A DNA stretch of 64,000 bases from positions 1 to 64,000 of the forward strand of contig JAUSID010000180.1 in the NCBI GenBank assembly GCA_030648295.1. The letters run 5' to 3'. Position numbers and translations under genes: made by a program. Below, in pieces: positions 60,464-64,000 of this stretch. Position 1 is the first letter of the stretch, and the number at the start of each line of letters is the position of its first letter. Below the pieces are notes generated by a model. It worked only from the letters and a program-made list of their open reading frames with translations, did not search any database and was not told where the DNA came from. Origin of the DNA: Opitutaceae bacterium (lineage in GTDB: Bacteria > Verrucomicrobiota > Verrucomicrobiia > Opitutales > Opitutaceae).

Positions 60464-62539
60464 ATGAAAACTTCCGACCTGATGGAACCGGCCGGCCCGA
60501 AAAAGGCCGCCGCTTCGCCCGAATCAACGGCGCGCGTGCCCACGCGTTCCGCTCCCGCCGTTGTGATGCCCGTCGGCGCGGACGCGTCCCGCGGCTCGCC
60601 CGCGACGCCTCCGCCGGAGCGCGACCTCGAGCCGGCCAGCGTCATCGACACCTCGAAGATGAATCGCGAGCAGCGCGAGGCGCTGGAACTCACCGAGGCG
60701 GCGCGCGCCACCACGAACTACCGCAGCTTTGCCGGCGACCTGTTCATGGGGCGGTTCGCGCTCGATCACGTGTATCCGTTTCCGATGCAGCCGCCGCTCG
60801 ACATCGAGGCGGGCCGGCCATTCCTCACCGAACTGGCGCGGGTGCTGAAGGAAGAAGTTGATCCCGATCAGATCGACGCGGACGGCGAAGTTCCGGACAA
60901 GGTGATCAACCGGCTGGCGCAGATGGGTGCGTTTGGCATCAAGGTGCCGAAGGAATACGGCGGGCTCGGGCTGTCGCAGGTGAATTACAGCCGCGCCGCG
61001 ATGCTGCTCGGCAGCGTGGACGCGAATCTCACCGCGTTGCTCTCGGCGCACCAGTCGATCGGTGTGCCGCAGCCGGTGAAGTTGTTCGGCACCGAGGAGC
61101 AGAAGAAGAAGTACCTGCCGCGGGTGGCGCGGGGGGAAATTTCCGCGTTCGCGCTCACGGAGGCGACGGTTGGTTCCGATCCGGCGAAAATGGCCACGCG
61201 GGCGGAGCCGACGGCTGACGGCCGGCACTTCATCATCAATGGCGAAAAACTCTGGTGCACGAACGGAACGCGTGCCGGCGTGATCGTGGTCATGGCGCGA
61301 ACGCCCGACAAGGTGAGCGCCAGCGGCCAGGCGAAAAGCCAGATCACGGCGTTCATCGTCGAGATGAACACGCCCGGTGTCGAAGTCGTGTCCCGCTGCC
61401 ATTTCATGGGCCTGCGCGCGCTCTACAACGGCGTGATCCGGTTCACGAACGTGAAAGTGACACGCGAGGCCATCGTCGGCGGCGAGGGGCGTGGATTGAA
61501 GGTCGCGCTCACGACGTTGAACACGGGGCGGCTGACGATTCCGGCGGCCTGCGTCGGATTGATGAAACGCTGCCTTGGATACGCCCGCGAATGGGCGGCT
61601 TCGCGCGTCCAGTGGGGCGCGCCGGTCGGCAGGCACGCGGCGATCGCGGACAAGATCGCGCGCATCGCGGCGAACACGTTCGCCTGCGAAGCGATGGCGC
61701 TGCTGACGTCAGCCCTGGTGGATCGCGACAAGGCCGACATCCGGCTGGAGGCGGCGATGGCGAAAATGTGGGGCACGGAGGCCGCCTGGCGCGCGGTCGA
61801 CGAGACGATGCAGATTCGCGGCGGTCGCGGCTACGAGACGGCGCAGTCGCTGAAGAGCCGCGGCGAGGAGCCGGTGCCGATCGAGCGGATGATGCGGGAC
61901 GCGCGCATCAATCTGATCTTCGAGGGCTCGTCCGAAATCATGCGGCTGTTCCTGGCGCGCGAAGCACTCGACCCGCACCTGAAGGTCGCCGGGGCGGCAT
62001 TGGATTCACGGCTGCCCGCCGGCAAGCGGCTGGGCGCCGCGGCGAAGGCATTTCGGTTTTATGTGACGTGGTATCCGGGGCTGTTGCTGCCCCTCGACTG
62101 GCTCGGGGCCTTGAGCTGGTCGAAACGGCCGCGCGGCGGCGTGCCCGCGGAGCTGACGCCGGCGTTCAAGCCCGCCCTGGCCTACGTGGCGAAGACGAGC
62201 CGCCGGCTCGCCCGGGCGCTGTTCCATGCGATGGCGAAACACGGGCCAAAGCTCGAGCGGCAGCAGCTCACGCTTGGCCGGATCGTGGATATCGGTACGG
62301 AGCTGTTCGCGATCTCCGCCGCCGCGCTTTACGCCGACGCATGGGTGAAGCGGCACGATCCGCAGCACCCGCGCGCCGAGTTGGAGCAGCTGGTGCAATG
62401 CTTCTTTGCCGACGCACGCTCGCGGATCGCCGCAAGTTTTGCCGGGCTGACCCACAACAACGATGCGCGAAACTACAAGCTGACGCAGTCGCTGCTGGAC
62501 GGAAAGCACCCGTATTTGCGCACCGGAATCGTGGAGTAA
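60464..62539 (+). CDS. Acyl-CoA dehydrogenase, long C-terminally extended type
   Basis: This FAD enzyme of 691 residues performs the first oxidation of acyl-CoA. A Pro/Ala-rich N-terminal stretch of about 60 residues is followed by the helical domain (F-G-I-K-V-P-K-E-Y-G-G-L-G-L-S), the beta domain (A-F-A-L-T-E-A-T-V-G-S-D and N-G-E-K-L-W-C-T-N-G) and the C-terminal FAD domain (M-Q-I-R-G-G-R-G-Y-E). An extra helical region of about 190 residues follows, as in VLCAD/ACAD9-like enzymes, which prefer long chains and associate with membranes. It completes the beta-oxidation set started at 55089. Confidence 0.92.
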   Translation: MKTSDLMEPAGPKKAAASPESTARVPTRSAPAVVMPVGADASRGSPATPPPERDLEPASVIDTSKMNREQREALELTEAARATTNYRSFAGDLFMGRFALDHVYPFPMQPPLDIEAGRPFLTELARVLKEEVDPDQIDADGEVPDKVINRLAQMGAFGIKVPKEYGGLGLSQVNYSRAAMLLGSVDANLTALLSAHQSIGVPQPVKLFGTEEQKKKYLPRVARGEISAFALTEATVGSDPAKMATRAEPTADGRHFIINGEKLWCTNGTRAGVIVVMARTPDKVSASGQAKSQITAFIVEMNTPGVEVVSRCHFMGLRALYNGVIRFTNVKVTREAIVGGEGRGLKVALTTLNTGRLTIPAACVGLMKRCLGYAREWAASRVQWGAPVGRHAAIADKIARIAANTFACEAMALLTSALVDRDKADIRLEAAMAKMWGTEAAWRAVDETMQIRGGRGYETAQSLKSRGEEPVPIERMMRDARINLIFEGSSEIMRLFLAREALDPHLKVAGAALDSRLPAGKRLGAAAKAFRFYVTWYPGLLLPLDWLGALSWSKRPRGGVPAELTPAFKPALAYVAKTSRRLARALFHAMAKHGPKLERQQLTLGRIVDIGTELFAISAAALYADAWVKRHDPQHPRAELEQLVQCFFADARSRIAASFAGLTHNNDARNYKLTQSLLDGKHPYLRTGIVE

Positions 62540-62591
62540 GGTTGCGCGCTGCGCGGGGAGAACCCCCCAATCGGAAATCCTTTCGCTGCAG

Positions 62592-63154
62592 GGTGGAGCG
62601 CGTTGCTCCTCAACGCGCTTCTTCGGTACGTCAAGTTGAACACAACGTCGTTAAATTTCGGACATAGATGGAGGGCCCGCCTCCGCGCGGGCCGGTCGCA
62701 TTCCGAAGAACATTCCATTCGGAAAAAGTCGAAACGTGGGTTGACCCGGAAGCGGACGACGCGGAGGTCGTCCCTCCATCGATACTCAATATCTGTGACG
62801 CGCTGTATAGGTTTACCCATTGAATTCCAGACGTAGCGGCTTGAGGAGCCTCTCTCGGGGCCCTGAGCCCGTCGAACGGGCAAGCCGCACCACCTCGGAC
62901 ATTGTGTCGAAGCGCTGCGCGCAAGCTTAGCCCGTTTATTTCATAGCCAGACGAACCAAGGCATGGGTCACAGAGGACACAGAGCTCGGACACAGAGGCA
63001 GCAGGAGGCCACAAGGTGTTTGGACGCGCCTGATGCGAATGGGCAGGCATTCCAAATTGGATCGAAGGGTTTTCCTCTGTGAACCATGGTCGCCTTCGGC
63101 GCCGCCATAGGCGGGTAAACTCTGTGTCGGAGCTCTGTGCGCTCTGTGACCAAA
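62592..63154. repeat. Repeat-dense intergenic region of four families
   Basis: The 649-base gap (62540-63188) between the dehydrogenase and ubiE contains a GTGGAGCGCG hairpin (62592-62620). A TGGAGGGCC/GTCCCTCCA pair encloses 100 bases (62666-62785). A CCTGAGCCCGTCGAACGGGC element lies near 62864-62884. Long imperfect arms of CACAGAG words (about 62963-62998 and 63119-63154) enclose 120 bases. No plausible gene lies within; short frames translate to repeat text. Confidence 0.65.
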
Positions 63155-63188
63155 AGGTCTTTTTCATTCCGCCTGTGAAATGTCCGGG

Positions 63189-63920
63189 TTAGCGCGGTTT
63201 TAGCGCCGAGTATTCGCTGAACAACCCGATCATTTTTGTCCGTTCAACTTCGCCGAATCCGGCCGCGCGCAGCGCTGCGAGCACGGTTTCCGGCGGGACG
63301 CACGCGTCCATCGTCTCCCAGTAATAACGCATCATGTCGCGGGCGTCGCGGCTGCGCGTGAAAAGCTGCGTGAGCGCGGGATAGACGCGGCCGAAGTAGA
63401 CGCGAAAAAAGAAGTTCGCCAGCCGGCCCGAGGGCTTCGTGACCTCGAGAATCAGCGCCTTTCCACCCGGCCTCAGCACGCGGTGATATTCGCGAAACGT
63501 CGTCTCGAGATCCGTCACGTGGCGGAGCGCGTAGCCCATGGTGAGGAAGTCGAACGTGCCGTCGGAAAATGGCAGCGCTTCTGCACGCCCGACGACAAAT
63601 TTGGCGGGCAGCTTCTCGCGGGCGACGGCCAGCATGCCTTCACTCGGATCGAGGCAGGTGATGTTTTCCGCAGCGCCGAGAATCTTGGCCGCCTCCACCG
63701 CCACCAGTCCGGTCCCGCACGCGACGTCGAGCACGTGCATCCCGGGCTTCAGCCCGTGACGTTGCTGCACCCAGCGCCGATAAAACGAGCCGCTGCGGAG
63801 AAAACCCCAGTCGACGACGCCATCGTAGTATCGTGCGCCCGCGTCGAACAGGTGGTTCACGAACGCCGGTTTCGCATCGGTGCTCGGATAATGCTCCGTG
63901 AGCGGTGGGTGAGGCAGCAT
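63189..63920 (-). CDS. ubiE: UbiE/COQ5-family demethylmenaquinone methyltransferase
   Basis: This S-adenosylmethionine-dependent methyltransferase performs the last C-methylation of menaquinone (or ubiquinone) synthesis. From ATG 63920 it has 243 residues. Motif I is V-L-D-V-A-C-G-T-G-L-V, followed by C-L-D-P-S-E-G-M-L, F-V-V-G-R-A-E-A-L-P-F-S, and G-Y-A-L-R-H-V-T-D-L, the UbiE-type post-motif region. R-V-L-R-P-G-G-K follows. The frame is open further, through a TTG at 63989 and to the window edge, so a longer N-terminus cannot be excluded. Menaquinone is the more likely product in this phylum. Confidence 0.88.
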   Translation of the reverse strand: MLPHPPLTEHYPSTDAKPAFVNHLFDAGARYYDGVVDWGFLRSGSFYRRWVQQRHGLKPGMHVLDVACGTGLVAVEAAKILGAAENITCLDPSEGMLAVAREKLPAKFVVGRAEALPFSDGTFDFLTMGYALRHVTDLETTFREYHRVLRPGGKALILEVTKPSGRLANFFFRVYFGRVYPALTQLFTRSRDARDMMRYYWETMDACVPPETVLAALRAAGFGEVERTKMIGLFSEYSALKPR

Positions 63921-64000
63921 GAGGAGTTTGGCGGAGGAATCTGGCGGATGCGGTGCGGTGACTTCCAGTTGGCGCAGATCCGCCGGCAAGGCAATGCGCC

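Overview
The window looks like a chromosome segment of a high-GC member of the Opitutaceae (Verrucomicrobiota). The evidence is the set of large TonB-dependent receptors with the L-x-P-F-x-V-x-A-E motif ahead of the plug, secreted sulfatase, lyase and SGNH enzymes, a fragment of a PVC-type haem-binding protein, and many palindromic intergenic repeats whose chance translations read GARASRP or GRDARAP. I saw no rRNA, tRNA, CRISPR array, prophage or intact insertion sequence. I did not make a systematic structural RNA scan.

Layout. 1-1794 is the 3' part of a TonB-dependent receptor. 1999-13732 (minus) is a saccharide-degradation locus: a PL26-like exo-rhamnogalacturonan lyase, a TonB receptor, an SGNH hydrolase fused to DUF1080, a ceramidase-family protein and a sulfatase. 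13930-17666 (plus) holds a copper P-type ATPase, a YfiR remnant, a DUF2934-like small gene and a ParD-like/zeta toxin-antitoxin pair. 17727-23442 pairs the potassium transporter Kup with a divergent kdpD-kdpE pair. 23636-29593 is a 1985-residue alpha-2-macroglobulin. 30107-31456 is an AsmA/DUF748-like protein. 31867-35734 is an ECF sigma / FecR / TonB receptor triad whose receptor is broken. 36126-38681 is a clan GH-A-like glycoside hydrolase.

39153-42335 (minus) is a compact set of genes (DUF2249, 12-TM membrane protein, DUF59, a small Cys-rich protein and an unknown) bracketed by two FNR/NnrR-type boxes. This suggests an oxygen- or nitric-oxide-responsive unit. Next come a dipeptide epimerase, a Tat-exported dimethylformamidase-like protein and another TonB receptor (45992-48919). 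A signalling patch at 49187-51928 contains two ORFs with in-frame stops and one intact response regulator.

52884-62539 (plus) is a lipid-degradation run: GDPD, patatin, a PaaK-like acyl-CoA ligase, thiolase, a FadJ-type multifunctional enzyme and acyl-CoA dehydrogenase. The window ends in ubiE (minus).

Two themes stand out. First, intergenic regions carry at least ten families of palindromic or long-armed inverted repeats, one of which has become the N-terminus of a secreted enzyme. Second, three multi-domain genes (STN-type TonB receptor, hybrid histidine kinase, PVC haem-binding protein) each seem to have lost their central part with the flanks still joined in frame. Two of these also carry a frameshift or stop. 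All family assignments come from reading motifs by eye; no database search was run.
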